Part shown: positions 49,901 to 61,779 of the stretch, in pieces
Layout: the number at the start of each line of letters is the position of its first letter
How positions within the stretch are numbered: position 1 is the first letter of the stretch
Assembly: GCF_008831285.2 (NCBI RefSeq)
Contig: NC_045148.1
Location: forward strand, 8,995,001-9,059,000
Direction: 5' to 3'
Length of the DNA: 64,000 bases
DNA from: Nymphaea colorata
Taxonomy: Eukaryota > Streptophyta > Magnoliopsida > Nymphaeales > Nymphaeaceae
Notes under the pieces: generated by a model
The model's database searches: none
The model's input: the letters and a program-made list of their open reading frames with translations, nothing else
Told to the model about the DNA's origin: nothing
Made by a program: the position numbers and the translations under genes

Positions 49901-51143
49901 GAAAGAATGCAGACATTGTTTTTTTTCAATTGGGATATAAGCTTTTGCCATTTGATATTGAAAGCAGCTGTGATGAAATGCTCTCAACAAATTATGTCGG
50001 AAAGAGCAGATCAGGTTATCAGGGGTTAAATATTTTTAAGACACAACAGGTCTGCTCCATCATCAACATTCCATCTTAAATATGCAAACATACGTATTTA
50101 TTTCCAAAAAAAAAAAAACATATACTGGAATGCAATGTAATAAATTGCAGCAATATTGTAAGGAATTACAAGTTTTTTTTTTCTGGCTAAACAGAAGAGC
50201 CAGAAAGGCATATTGGAGCAACTGTTGACAAGTATGATCACGAGATGAATTGGAATACTTACAAACTACGAATTCTGAAGTGAGACTATTCTCATCAACT
50301 CCAACAAATAAGAGCAAGAATCAGTACAGGATCCCAATTTCATGAACTCGAAACTTTCTGCTGCTAATACCAAAGCAAGTTTTATTTAGGCTCAGCTAAA
50401 ACAGGTTAAACTAAAACCAACAGTGCTACAGTACTGATTTCTAGAAAAAGAAAACCAGGAAACGTTGGTCGTTTTTTAAGCAAGATTTCCATAAAATTTG
50501 TGACGCGTGCCTCACTATGTTCGCACTTCGCCGGATTTCATAGACTGAGCCCTCAATTTCAGACACCCAAGCTTGAAATCAAGCAGTAATTTTAATGCTT
50601 AAATTCATATAACATGGTATGCTTTGGATCGCGAAATGGAGCAGAACTGAAATGAAACCACTGCTACATCTTTGCTTAGAAAAAGATGATTCTTTCACCC
50701 AATTTTTTTTGCACTCTAACGTTACCATTTAGCACTACCCAAAAATGAAAAGAAATTCCTAATAAAACGGCAGGGAATCTTGCATTTAATTCACCTATTT
50801 AGAAAGAGAAAAACAAATTAAGGAGAAAAAAAAAAACTGAAAATCCATCACCTTCATCATATAAAAAGCTTACAGAAGGGAGGCATGCCCTATTTCCTCT
50901 TTCCCGTGAACAACAAAAGGAAAATAAATTGAGACAGATAAAACACTCAACCCAGGAGACCTGACCCAATACAGAGTACCAAAGATGAGCACATAAAAAT
51001 TCACTGCCACGTACAAAAATTACAGCAGCTTTTCCTCAAATTCAGGCGGTCATTTCGCTTATTTACCTGCAATCGTCCTTTGAGTTTTATACAAACCGAC
51101 AGCACGGAAAATGCTCAGGCATCGATGGCTATGAAACACGGTG
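43687..51143. other. Long stretch with no recognisable gene
   Basis: About 7.5 kb lies between the membrane-protein gene and the polygalacturonase cluster. The first few hundred bases are probably 3' UTR. The open frames are short, unspliced and lack known motifs. About 45480-45900 has the TTGGATATTATTCCCTATCC / GAACCCTATTGAATATT style of sequence seen in decayed plant repeats. A dinucleotide AT run (46880-46913) and a TG run (47468-47486) are present. Confidence 0.5.
46880..46913. repeat. (AT)n microsatellite
   Basis: About 17 uninterrupted AT units in intergenic DNA, directly read. Confidence 0.95.
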
Positions 51144-52038
51144 TCAGGGTAAGCATTGATCGGAGGGATGAGAATCCTGGGCAGACGCGCCGGAAAGGAG
51201 GAGGGCAGCGGCGCCGCCTTTCTGGAGGCAGTCGATCCCCTGCGGGAGGAGAGGTGCCCGCGTCTCCCCGTAGGCGTTCCAGCAGAGGGGCTGCCGCAGG
51301 AGTCCTCTGAGATGCCTCTCCGACGCCGGCGAGAGCTCGACGTCCGTCAGCCTCACCCCTTCGCACGGCCGAGCGTCGCTGCAGGCGAGGTAGACGGGCT
51401 GCCGCGCGTAGGTGCCTCTCACGCCATTGAAGGTCACGTCGGACACGGCCACCGCATCGCTGGAGTTCCGGCAGGATCGCCGGTCGCAGTAAAACTGGTC
51501 GATCACGATCGGCGTTTCCACGTTGGACACGGAGACGTCGGAAAACGTCACGCCTCTCACCCAGCCCTTCCCGCCCTGCCAAAACCCCCAGGCCCCAAGT
51601 AATGAGAAAAAGACATATCAGGGCTCAGGTCCGAAATCCCAACTTTCTGCAACAATCTGTTCTGTTTGGCATTTATCTCAAATGTTAAAATAGTGACATC
51701 TGCATCTACTAATGCTCTCAATATCAAATGTAATCTACCAAACTGCTGTCTACTTTTTATGAGAATATCTTTTTTTATCAGCTTTTGTTGAACATCCTCC
51801 AAGTAGGAAGTAACTTTTGTTCATTATTCATCTTAAAGTAAGGTGCTAGGCACTGAATACATGACAAATAACAGGAAAAGGTCTCATAAAGGGTACATAC
51901 TTTGTCATGCACATGTCTAGCATAACGAATGTTCTTGAGATAATTTTGGCTCATATTTGACAAGTTATTGCCGAAACTGAAAGGGATGAACGCAGGAAGG
52001 AAGTAAAATCACTGAAAATTTGAGTGGAAGACATAAGC

Positions 52039-52086
<48 letters not shown>

Positions 52087-54533
52087 CCCAAGATGATTCA
52101 ACTTGTGGGTTGGCGCTCATTTGATGGGCATTTAAGAACTTTGATGAAGTTGGAAAGTAGAACATGTGATAGATTCATTAAGCAAGAAAAACAGGAAGAA
52201 TTGTCCTGAGTTATGAGACTTACCTGCCATGTCTTGATCCTGACCCCAGAGAGGGCATCTTGGATGGTTATATTTTTGGCTGTTATGTTGTTCACGCACG
52301 CTAGGCTGTTGTCTCTTCCAAGGCTACCTAGGCTGCTCATTACACAAATTCCAAGCACAGTCAGAGTCTTGCCTTTCTTATATATGACCAGGCACCAACA
52401 TGAGAGCCCTGTTCCTAAAAACTTGGTCATGGCTGACCAACAAAATTGGTGCAGCTCGCCATACCTTATGCCATGTCCTGGGCCACAGTTGACTCGATGA
52501 ATGTAAACTTCTGAACATCCTGTCTGTATTGATATACAATCATCACCTGCACAGATTATAGCTTCTGTAAGTTCAGCTTACAGTTTGCAGGTTAAAATGA
52601 TAATCAGCTTTCAGATGGAGATGTTGGTAGGCTTTTCTACCACAGCCAATAGTGGCATCCGTGATTTCCACTTTATTTGTATTTTGGAGATGTATCCCGT
52701 CGGTGTTCGGACTGTTTCCCGGCGACATGATTGTTATGTTTGACACACGGATTCCACCGGAACCATCGAATTTCAGGTGGCACTGGGGGCTGTTGACAAT
52801 ACTGATGTCCCTCACGGTCACGTTCTGGCTCCCGTAGAATCTGATGGCCTGCATTAAGATATTATCTTTGTGTAAAGCCACAACAGAGCTGGAATAAAGT
52901 GTCTTTGCTAGTAGGTAGTACAGAAGGCATGACTACAACCAAGAAGGTTTGTTCTTGTCTACAGATGAACTTTCAGAAAACCAAGTTAATCATCATTGGT
53001 CTTGCTTGAAATTATGTTACTGTGAACATCGAGTATGAAGGAGACAAAAGATGAAGGTTGTGAAGCGCTTTCATTGAAGGCAATGCTCATGTCAAAGCAG
53101 GAATATTACTCACCGTGGGCTTCGTGTCTGGGATGATTTTGGACTTTCTGTAAGTTGACTGAAAATTTTACAGAAAATGTGGTTAGAGTGCTTTTTAAGC
53201 TTAATATTAGATGAACATGAACCATGAATACTAAATGTGGAAAAGATCGAAATCAACCTCTTGGAAAAGACTCTCTGGTTCTTCCCACCAATGGGATCCT
53301 CTGCCATCAACAATTCCGTTTCCTCTGATCGTAAAATCATGGACCCACATCAAGTTAATCCATTGGAGAAGCCCTTTGTGAGGCCAGTCGCTTAAGTCTG
53401 ATGGGCCCATGATGACTCCATCTATCTGATGCAAGGAAAGAAATTGTTCATTAAAATTCTTCGATAAAAAGAAAACGACATCAAAGAATGAGAAGGTAAC
53501 AAATCAATGTAGCCACTGCTAACCTTAAGAACAAGGTCAGGCCGGCAAGGTCCCTTCAAAGTAACCGGGCGAATGAGGAACTTGAATTCTGATGGGATTT
53601 CAATGGTGGCAGACCCCACCGAACATGCAGCCTCCCATGCTTGCAGAAGTGCCTGAAATTTTTCCATTTAAAGAATGATTCAATCTCTTTCGAAACAGAC
53701 TGCCAAGACTAGATTTGAGCCATCTCTCATGCCAAAATCAGAAGCGCACGACGCGCGACATCACTGTTCTACAGGATGCTATTATTATAGGCAATGGCTT
53801 CTACCTTACTTTGCCAACATCACAAAAATTACCATACAGATTTTTTACTACTAGAAAAGGACTTGGAACGGAAAAGAAACAAAGAAAAAACATGAGACTA
53901 TAACTTGAAACATGATGACCGAAGCATCTGTTGTTCAAGCAGCTGAAAAACTGAACCTGACTAAAAAGAGAGACACAGCAGAAGCATTAATGGCGACCAA
54001 ATTCAATGCACGTTTTCAGGAGACTACTTATTAAGCTCGTTGAGCTTCAGATTCTCAGAAGCTGAACTACAGGACCAGTGAACACACTCATGATCAGATT
54101 GGCGGTCTGGGACTTGCTATGTAAAAACTAAAAAGAACTGGAAAACCATTGCAAACAGAATTACGATGGGCCATTCTGAATCATCTTCAACGTCAACGTC
54201 AGATAGAACAATTCATGTGGGTCCAAGATTTCTGTGCATGAACACCTTTGAATCGTCAGTAACTCCATCACCGGCGGCGCCAAATGATAAAATGTCGAAA
54301 ACGCGACTCGAGTAAGGTCTATCATCAGAATGTGACGGAGGAGGAGAGTGAGCGGGGGGATTCGGACCCTTCGGCCGGCCATTGTTTCCCTTCCTTCCCC
54401 AATGTCCATGATGATCATTGTTGTGCTTTCTTCCATTTCCAACATGCCGACCTTCTGTGAGATCGCAGAGAAAGATGGGAGTCGAGTGGAAGAGTAAGAA
54501 TAGAAGGAACAGGACGGAATTTTTCGGGGACAT
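51144..54533 (-). CDS. PG1: secreted polygalacturonase (GH28)
   Basis: This glycoside hydrolase family 28 enzyme would cut the homogalacturonan backbone of pectin in the cell wall. Eight exons in phase: 54533-54246, 53652-53524, 53425-53258, 53158-53114, 52848-52641, 52546-52465, 52335-52224 and 51575-51144, giving 487 aa. A signal peptide is clear (VLFLLFLLFHSTPIFLC). A His/Pro-rich linker follows (HNNDHHGHWGRKG, PNPPAHSPPPSH), then [18 protein letters not shown]. The catalytic set is complete: NSPNTDGI (Asp about 260), GDDC (281-282), CGPGHGIS (His about 304) and RIK (339-341). The long linker is reminiscent of the Arabidopsis At1g48100 type. It differs from PG2 and PG3 by an extra 45-nt exon (STYRKSKIIPDTKPT). 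The last exon is GC-rich and starts GGKGWVRGVTF. Confidence 0.92.
52040..52082. repeat. (AG)n microsatellite in PG1 intron 7
   Basis: About 21 AG units, directly read, within the intron between 52224 and 51575. Confidence 0.95.
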
Positions 54534-55321
54534 CTCTGCACCACTCTTCCGTCCAAAAGAGAGTGAGAAATTTTAATGGCCTTGGTCGGTTTGTGGCTAG
54601 TGTGCCTCACGGTGGCGTCTCTCTGCTGGTTTTAAAAGAGAAGGTGCTGCGCATGTTGGCGCCTATATGTAGGCGCCAGAATACTCAAATTGTTCCCGCT
54701 TTGTCTAAAAGTTGCTTGATTATTACTGAAAGCAGGCAAAAGAAAAAGAAGGCCTGGGAATAAGTCGGGGATCAGAGCCATCTCTGGTTGTCGGTATTTT
54801 AATCCAAAACAGAACTGAAGTTGTTTAGAAATATATTACGATTCACTTTCCAAAGTGTGGAACTAAGATAAAAATATATATATATATATATATGACTTAA
54901 ATTTTTAAACTTTTTCGAGTGCCCAAATAACTAAATATGAGCTTTCTAAAAATTTTAACTACATCATTTTTATTTTGTTAAAATATGACGCATGTTTCCT
55001 TTACTATATGGTGGAGACGATCTTTTTCTCGTTGTTTTTAGGGGACTTTGTCTGTGGCACACAACTACCATGGCAGAATGAACTTTACTAGTTTCCATAA
55101 GTCTTTTTCACAACTATCAACGTATATAGATACCTCCCCACAACTACAACTTGAGAAACTTTTTGTACACCACTTCTCTGAAACACACCAAGAGGTTTCT
55201 AAGCCTTCAGGCAGCGAAGCCGCCATTAAAGCTTCAGTACTGACTGCGACAACTTCAGGTACTCACAGCAGTGGGCGGCCACCAGGCAGGCAGGTTAAAT
55301 TCGATCGACCATCTCGTCGTG
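54534..55321. other. PG1-PG2 intergenic region
   Basis: This is about 790 bp between the PG1 start codon and the PG2 stop codon, so it must hold the PG1 promoter and the PG2 3' UTR and terminator. A short (AT)n run lies at 54874-54893. No other gene is seen. Confidence 0.6.
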
Positions 55322-56144
55322 TTAAGGGGAGCAAGTGTAGGGGCGCTGGGAATGGGCGGAGGCCGTGTACAGGCGGTTGCCCTTCTGCAGGCAGTCGATG
55401 GCCTGGGGAGAGATGGGGGCCGTGGAATCGCCATAGGCATTGCTGCAGAGTGGCTGGAGACCGGACCCACCTGAGGCGCTGGAAAGCTGGATGCCGGTGA
55501 AGGTGAGGTCGGTGCAGGGCTGCTTGGGGCTGCAGGCGAGATAGACGGGCTGCACGGCGTAGGTGCCGGTGATGCGGCTGAAGGTGACGGCCGAGACGGA
55601 GACGGCGTCTCCCCAGCTCGGGCAGTGCTGGCCGTCGCAGTAGAACTGGTCGATGACGATGGGTTTGTCGACGTTGGAGACGGAGATGCCGGAGAAGGTC
55701 ACCCCCCTGAGCATGCCTCTTCCTCCCTGCCGTGACAAAGAAGCTCAGTAAAAAAAAGGAAAAGAATGAGAGCGAGCCTACCGCGTAACACTGCCTCGTC
55801 CTCCGTTTTATCGGTCTTCTAAGAATCGGTACATGAATCGGCCAGCCCCCCGATTCGATCGTCTAAGAATCGGTATATATGTATGGATTAACGTTAAATT
55901 TTGTGGATCATATATACGATTATTTCTCATATATAGTGGGACGATCGACGTTAGGAGCGAAAGATGTATGGGTCTTCAAATTTGTAGTATGCTCGAACTG
56001 TCACCATCTTATGAATATTAAAAAATGAAAAAGCAAGAGATACGAGCGTGCAAGTTCGGCGTTTACAAATTTATTTACCCATATATACTTTTTTCATCTT
56101 TTATTCATAAGATCTCATCTATCAATTAAATTTCATGTAATGGA

Positions 56145-56215
<71 letters not shown>

Positions 56216-56608
56216 CAAATTGGCAATTATCAGACCCTCATATTCCAGATTTAATGAGAATCAGTTGAAATGTTGATTCTGAGTAAATCAAACAATAAGA
56301 ATTAAGTTGAAACTATGAAAGTTAAGCTATTTTCAAAAGACTGAAATACCTCTCAAAGGAGGTAAATATTCTCATTTAAGAGAACCTAAATTTGTTGATT
56401 CGAACCGACTACCGAGGGTAGCATGCACCAATCCTTGTTGACTAGAAATCAGTATGACAGCGATTTGCTTCTTTTTTTTTTCTCCTTTTATCCTCTTTTG
56501 AAAGGTATTTCAGTTTCTTAAAAAACAATCTTGGCTTTCTTATTTTCAACTTAATCTTCCACAATCGCTTACAAGAGTATGGTAGCTACTTGTTTATAAG
56601 ATATATAA

Positions 56609-56670
<62 letters not shown>

Positions 56671-59600
56671 ACAATCGCTTACAAGAGTATGGTAGCTACT
56701 TGTTTATAAGATATATAAACACACACAAACATATATATATATATGTGTGTGTGTGTGTGTTAATTTGAGCCAAATAGTGGCTCTCGTTAACTTGTTAGAT
56801 AGACTTGAGATGAGTATAGTACGAGCTGAATGGGTTTTCGAATCACCAGCTACCTGTTCAATTCTCAAGCTTAAATGAAGCCAGGGTGGAAACTGGCCAT
56901 CCGACCCTACAAAATGTTACTGTGTATGAAAAGGATTGGAAAAGAAAAAGGGAAAAACCAGGATTTGTGTAGCTTGAAATCCATACCGCCCAGGTTTTGA
57001 TCCTGACTCCGTTTGTGGCACTGTGGATGCTGCTGTCTTCAACGGTTATGTTGTTCACACATGCTTCGGTGCCACCTATTCCGAGCGACCCTATACTGCT
57101 CAATCACAGAAAACACTTGAATTCAAGTTATTGATCCAAAAATGTCGATGCATGTAAATAATTAACGCATTTAAACAATGTGATTTGGAGCTGTTGGTCA
57201 GAGCATGGGACACCCACCATCGGGCAAAGAGCCTCAACCTCTTGTTTTTTTTTATCATCATGTATGATCGACTTTTAGTTTTACTCAAGATCTGACTGCG
57301 CCCACAATCGTGAAGTTAAGTTGAATGAATTACAGCAGACTGTGCTGGTTCAAGCCAGGTTAATTAGCCTGGAACGAGTACATACCTTATCCCGTGTCCA
57401 GGGCCACAGCGGATGCCATGAATATGAACGTCACTGCATCCCGTCTGTATCGATATGCAGTCATCGCCTGCAACGAATTAATCCTTCCTTGTAAGTTCAT
57501 CTAAATGTTGCAGATTATACGTACACATCGTTCTTCAGATACATCAATATATATGCTTGTCTTGACGACCACATACCACATGCAATGATGCAGTCCTCGA
57601 TTTCTACGTCCTTGGTGTTTTCGAGGTGGATTCCGTCGGTGTTGGGGCTGTTTTCCGGCGACGAGATCCTGACCTTCGACACGAGGATGCCGCTGGAGCC
57701 GTCGAATTTCAGGTGGCATTGAGGGCTGTTTTGAAGGGTAATGTCTTGCACGATAATGTTATGGCTCCCGTAGAATCTAATCGCCTAATTAAGGGGAACA
57801 GGCTTTGTTAGTGGGAGACATGACTGGTAGATATTAAAGGACTTAGAGTTACCAATCTGATGAAAACATCTATTAAAATTGGAAACGATACAAAGAACAT
57901 TAGCATGGCCCCATGCAACAATGACATGCATAAATCGAGAAATGGTCCAACCTAAGCTTGCTTGTGAATAAAAAAAAAACTCATAAAGGTCCTTTTTCAT
58001 TGTTAGGATTTTCAAAATTACCAGTAAACATTCAAAAAACTTAGTTCTCTTGACAATGGCAATTGGGTCGTTTGATTTATCTGAGATGTAAGCAAAATAA
58101 AGGAGATTAATTGCTTTAGAGGGTGTTTGATAAGAAAAAAATGTGTTATTCGAGAGATGTTTAGCATTGTGTGCACAACCCCGAAGCATGACATGTGCCT
58201 TTTTAACCTACTTTCAAAGGATAGGGGTGCACAGACATGTGCCTATAACCAACTTGGACTATTGAAATATGTTGATAAAAGGTATAGCCTAGAACTCTCT
58301 TCCTTGTTTTAGAAAATATGATGTAATTATAAACGGTATCTTAGATCTAGTAATTAAACACTAACGCCCTGTTTGGTTGGAGGGAAAGGAAGGGACGGAA
58401 AGGAAGGGAAAGGAAAGGGAAGGGAAGAGGAAAGGAAGGGAAAAGAATGGAATAGAAAGGAAAGGAAAGAGGTGATTAAAAAACTTGTTTGGATAGAAAG
58501 GAAAGGAAAGGAAAGAAAAGACTAAAATCTTCTTCCGTTTTTCTTTTTAGACGTGGGTCCTGATGGGTATTATGGGCAAAAAAAACTTTTCATCTTCATT
58601 TCCTTTCCTTTCCCTCCCAATCCGTTCGATTTGGGAGGGATTGGATTTACACTAATCTATCCTTTCCTTTTCCTCCCTTTCCTTTCCCTCCCCTCGCAGC
58701 CAAACATACTTTGTCTCTTTCCTTCCCTTTCCCTCCTTTTTAATTAGCCAACCAAACAAAGGAGGGATTGCTCAATCCCTCCCTTTCCTTCCCATTCCCT
58801 CCAACCAAACCGGCCGTAAACATCACACCTTATCAGCCTTAGAATAAATTATTGAGATAAGAACTTTAAGAACACAAATGCTCTTTCTTACCAAACGACC
58901 GTAAGAGAAAATAAGGCACAAAAGTAAACAGAAAATCACTCACGGTAGGTTTTGTGCCTGTGGAGCGTCTCCACCAAGCCGATCCTCGGCCATTTACAAT
59001 TCCACTTCCTCTGATGGTGAAGTCTTGGAGCCCTTCGAAGTTGATCCATTGCAGAAGCCCAGAACGAGGCCAGCCGCTTAAATCTGAAGGGCCCAGTATA
59101 ACCCCATCGATCTGCATGCCTCAGGAGGGGAAAATTTCAAATTGGATTTTCTTTGGAATTGGAATCTGTTTTCTATCAATTAAAAGAGGAGAGGATTCAA
59201 TAATAGTGGTGACCTGAAGAACAAGGTTAGGCTTGCAGGGGCCAGGCAGAGTAACTGGTCCAATGAGGAACATAAAATCTGATGGGATTTCAATGGTGGC
59301 AGATTCAACTGAGCAAGCAGCCTTCCATGCCGTCAGAAGTGCCTGAAATTGCCATTTCACTACTATTCAGAAACGGTATATAAAATCAACAAAGGCCGTC
59401 TTAAACTCTCTTAACTTTCAACAAGCATATATTCTTTTGAACGAAAGACCTATAAAAAGAAAGGAAAAAACAACCAAGAAATGCTGAATTCATTTCAACA
59501 AACTTTTTTCAAAACTCAAAGTGCTTTTGGTAGATCATAATTCTTTTAACTGAATAAAAAACCTTCAGAAGGTTAAAGGGAGGACCAAAATACATATACC

Positions 59601-59983
59601 TCAAAAGGAACGAGAACAATTAGAAAAAAAAAAGAGAAAATGACAACAATTATTTCATGAAAAGGAGTGATCCTCTAGCGTCTTAGACACATATGGCAGC
59701 AAAACTGCGTCTTGCAAAAGAAAAGTCCATGCATCTGAAAACGAACCTCAGAATCATCCTTCATGCCATCGCCGGCGGCACCGAAAGATCGAACGTCGAA
59801 AGTGCGGGCGGAGTCATAAGGTTGAGGGGGGCCATAAGAACGGGAGGGACGGGAAGAAGGAGCAGTTCGATCTGCACCGGCGGAATAATGCCTGGCCTCT
59901 GTGACATGATCACAGATGAGGACGGTTGTGAAAGCCAAGAAAGACGACAGACCAAGGCAACGACGGTGGCTTCTCGGAGACAT
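55322..59983 (-). CDS. PG2: secreted polygalacturonase (GH28)
   Basis: Pectin-degrading GH28 enzyme. Seven exons in phase: 59983-59747, 59342-59214, 59111-58944, 57784-57577, 57467-57386, 57098-56987 and 55726-55322, giving 446 aa. The N-terminus [18 protein letters not shown] leads into a hydrophobic signal ([11 protein letters not shown]), followed by a shorter linker than PG1 and [18 protein letters not shown]. Catalytic motifs [20 protein letters not shown] and RIK are all present. The exon 3 end reads [11 protein letters not shown] in one exon, where PG1 has two. Intron 3 carries the MITE at 58365-58816; intron 6 (56986-55727) carries long AT and AC arrays. It is closer to PG3 than to PG1: both share [19 protein letters not shown]. 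Confidence 0.92.
56146..56212. repeat. (AT)n microsatellite, PG2 intron 6
   Basis: About 33 uninterrupted AT units, the longest simple array in the window. Confidence 0.95.
56558..56760. repeat. 111-bp duplication carrying AC/AT arrays
   Basis: The 51-bp stretch beginning CCACAATCGCTTACAAGAGT occurs at 56558 and again at 56669, each followed by ATATATAAAC, an (AC)n run and an (AT)n run. The second ends in (GT)n. The microsatellite was duplicated together with its flank. The first AC/AT array is 56609-56668. Confidence 0.9.
58365..58816. mobile_element. Tourist-like (PIF/Harbinger) MITE
   Basis: This is a 452-bp foldback element. The left end CGCCCTGTTTGGTTGGAGGG matches the reverse complement of the right end, CGGCCGGTTTGGTTGGAGGG. 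TAA flanks both sides (58362-58364 and 58817-58819), the three-base target duplication expected for PIF/Harbinger elements. The left half is a GGAAAGGAAGGG-type purine run and the right half its pyrimidine complement, so the whole element can form a long hairpin. It has no coding capacity and lies in intron 3 of PG2. Confidence 0.85.
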
Positions 59984-61440
59984 ATCAATCTATCCGCTAT
60001 CTGCTTGTGCTTGGTCTCCCCAAGCACAGACCTTAAAAGGCAGCATTTTCTGCTTCATGGTAGTTAGTTAGTTAGTGAGCCTCACGTCGCCGCCCTCTCC
60101 AAGTCTCAGTAGAAGGTGCTAAGCATGTCATATACCGGCCTCTTCAGCTTCCACTGGAGAAGTTTGAAGCTCCTAACCAAAATTTGAGATTCCGATACAT
60201 ACGGGCATGTGTATCGGTCAATGTCTCTTTGAGGATTTAAGACGAGACGGAATCCGATACAAAGAGCACTGCTAAGAACGTTAATTGACATTAGTTGCTA
60301 AATGTTTGCAGCAATAATTTCAAAAATCGATTCTGAATCGAATTTGGTAGGCAAATCGGTTGGCCCAACTTAGACTAAGAATCGTTTTTAATTATTAACA
60401 AGTCAACATTATGTTCATTTTTTTAATAAGATAAGAAGTACCAAGCTTCAACATTAAATAAACTCGGCGGGCAGAACATTCTTTGCATTTTGGAGGCTAG
60501 TTAATTACGTTTGTAAGCTGAATTGGAACAAATCTTCTGGATATTAGCCTAGATCGATCTGAATAAGACCGAACCAAACCTACTTTAATTTCTTTATGTA
60601 AATGCAGTGCAACTATACAAAATTTGTCTGATCTATGACAATTAAGTTTACCTCCATTTTCAATTTTCAGAAGATTATGCAGCAATGATAGATATGAGAC
60701 ATGAAATGAAACCTGATCTGGGTATCATGTGTTTGAACTCAAGTTCGTGCTATTTTTCTTTTAACGATGAGAAACCTTCGTGTACAGGCAAGGCCCTAAT
60801 GGATCTTCCTCCTTAATTACAAAGTAAATCCAGGTTCATGATCATATGATATCTAATCTCCTAGAGAGAATTGAACGTCTAAAAGGTGCACACACATGCA
60901 TTAGTTTCTTTTTCTCTTTCATTCTCCATTTTTTTAGCATTTTCATTATATGTACTGATTTATTGATCCCCAATTATAAATCAAGAATCAGATCTTGAGA
61001 TCCTAAAGTTTTAGGATCAGCTTGGGAAGCAACCCAAGCGGCAAGCGGACTCTTAGTCTAGTCAACAAGATCAAGCAGGTGGACACTCACAGCCCTTAAT
61101 GAGTTAATGGAGATGGAAATTTTCCTTTATTTTATCCAAAATTGACTTCAAAATAATCTAAAGAAATTGTTGGTAGTCGCCAATCTCTCTCTCTCTCTCG
61201 TCCCTGTATAAACCTGACCTTTATTTTATTCTTCCATTTTAATTGTGTTTGTGGTGCGCCATTTCCACTTGCAGCTCTAATTCTTTCAAGACATGGAAAG
61301 AATACATGACCAATAAATTCAGCACCATATACGTGCACAAAGCATATACATCACTTTGAGAGATAGATACTCTACAACCACATCCCTAAATCTCATACCA
61401 ACACTCCTTGATACCATAATGCCATTAAGATAGCACCTTT

Positions 61441-61497
<57 letters not shown>

Positions 61498-61779
61498 GAT
61501 CTGGACCATGTCTCTGGTAATTATTTATCAAAATGACATTTGATTGAGCCGTTCGATTTTTAGATTGGATGGCTCAGATACTAGCATGTAATTTGCAATG
61601 TCAAAACCGAACCAACAGCATAGCTAAGCTAATTCTATGCACGGGAACACGAAATCTTTTAGAACCGTCTCTTAGAAACTTAAACCGGCTTTCGGGCTAA
61701 GATTCTCCCTCCCCATCAATCTTTTCTTGTTCGTTCTTCTAAAATACACGCATCTTAGAACACTGGAAGACTTGGTGTT
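59984..61779. other. PG2-PG3 intergenic region
   Basis: This region contains the PG2 promoter and the 3' end of PG3. A (TC)n run lies near 61184 and an (AT)n run at 61445-61493. No coding exon is recognised. Confidence 0.6.
61445..61493. repeat. (AT)n microsatellite
   Basis: About 24 AT units between PG2 and PG3, directly read. Confidence 0.95.

Noticed and set aside
51156-51602. 148-codon GC-rich open frame on the plus strand
   Set aside because: It is the antisense shadow of the PG1 last exon, which has splice sites, frame continuity and catalytic-family sequence.
59693-60067. Plus-strand 124-codon frame
   Set aside because: It overlaps PG2 exon 1 in antisense and has no domain or splice support.
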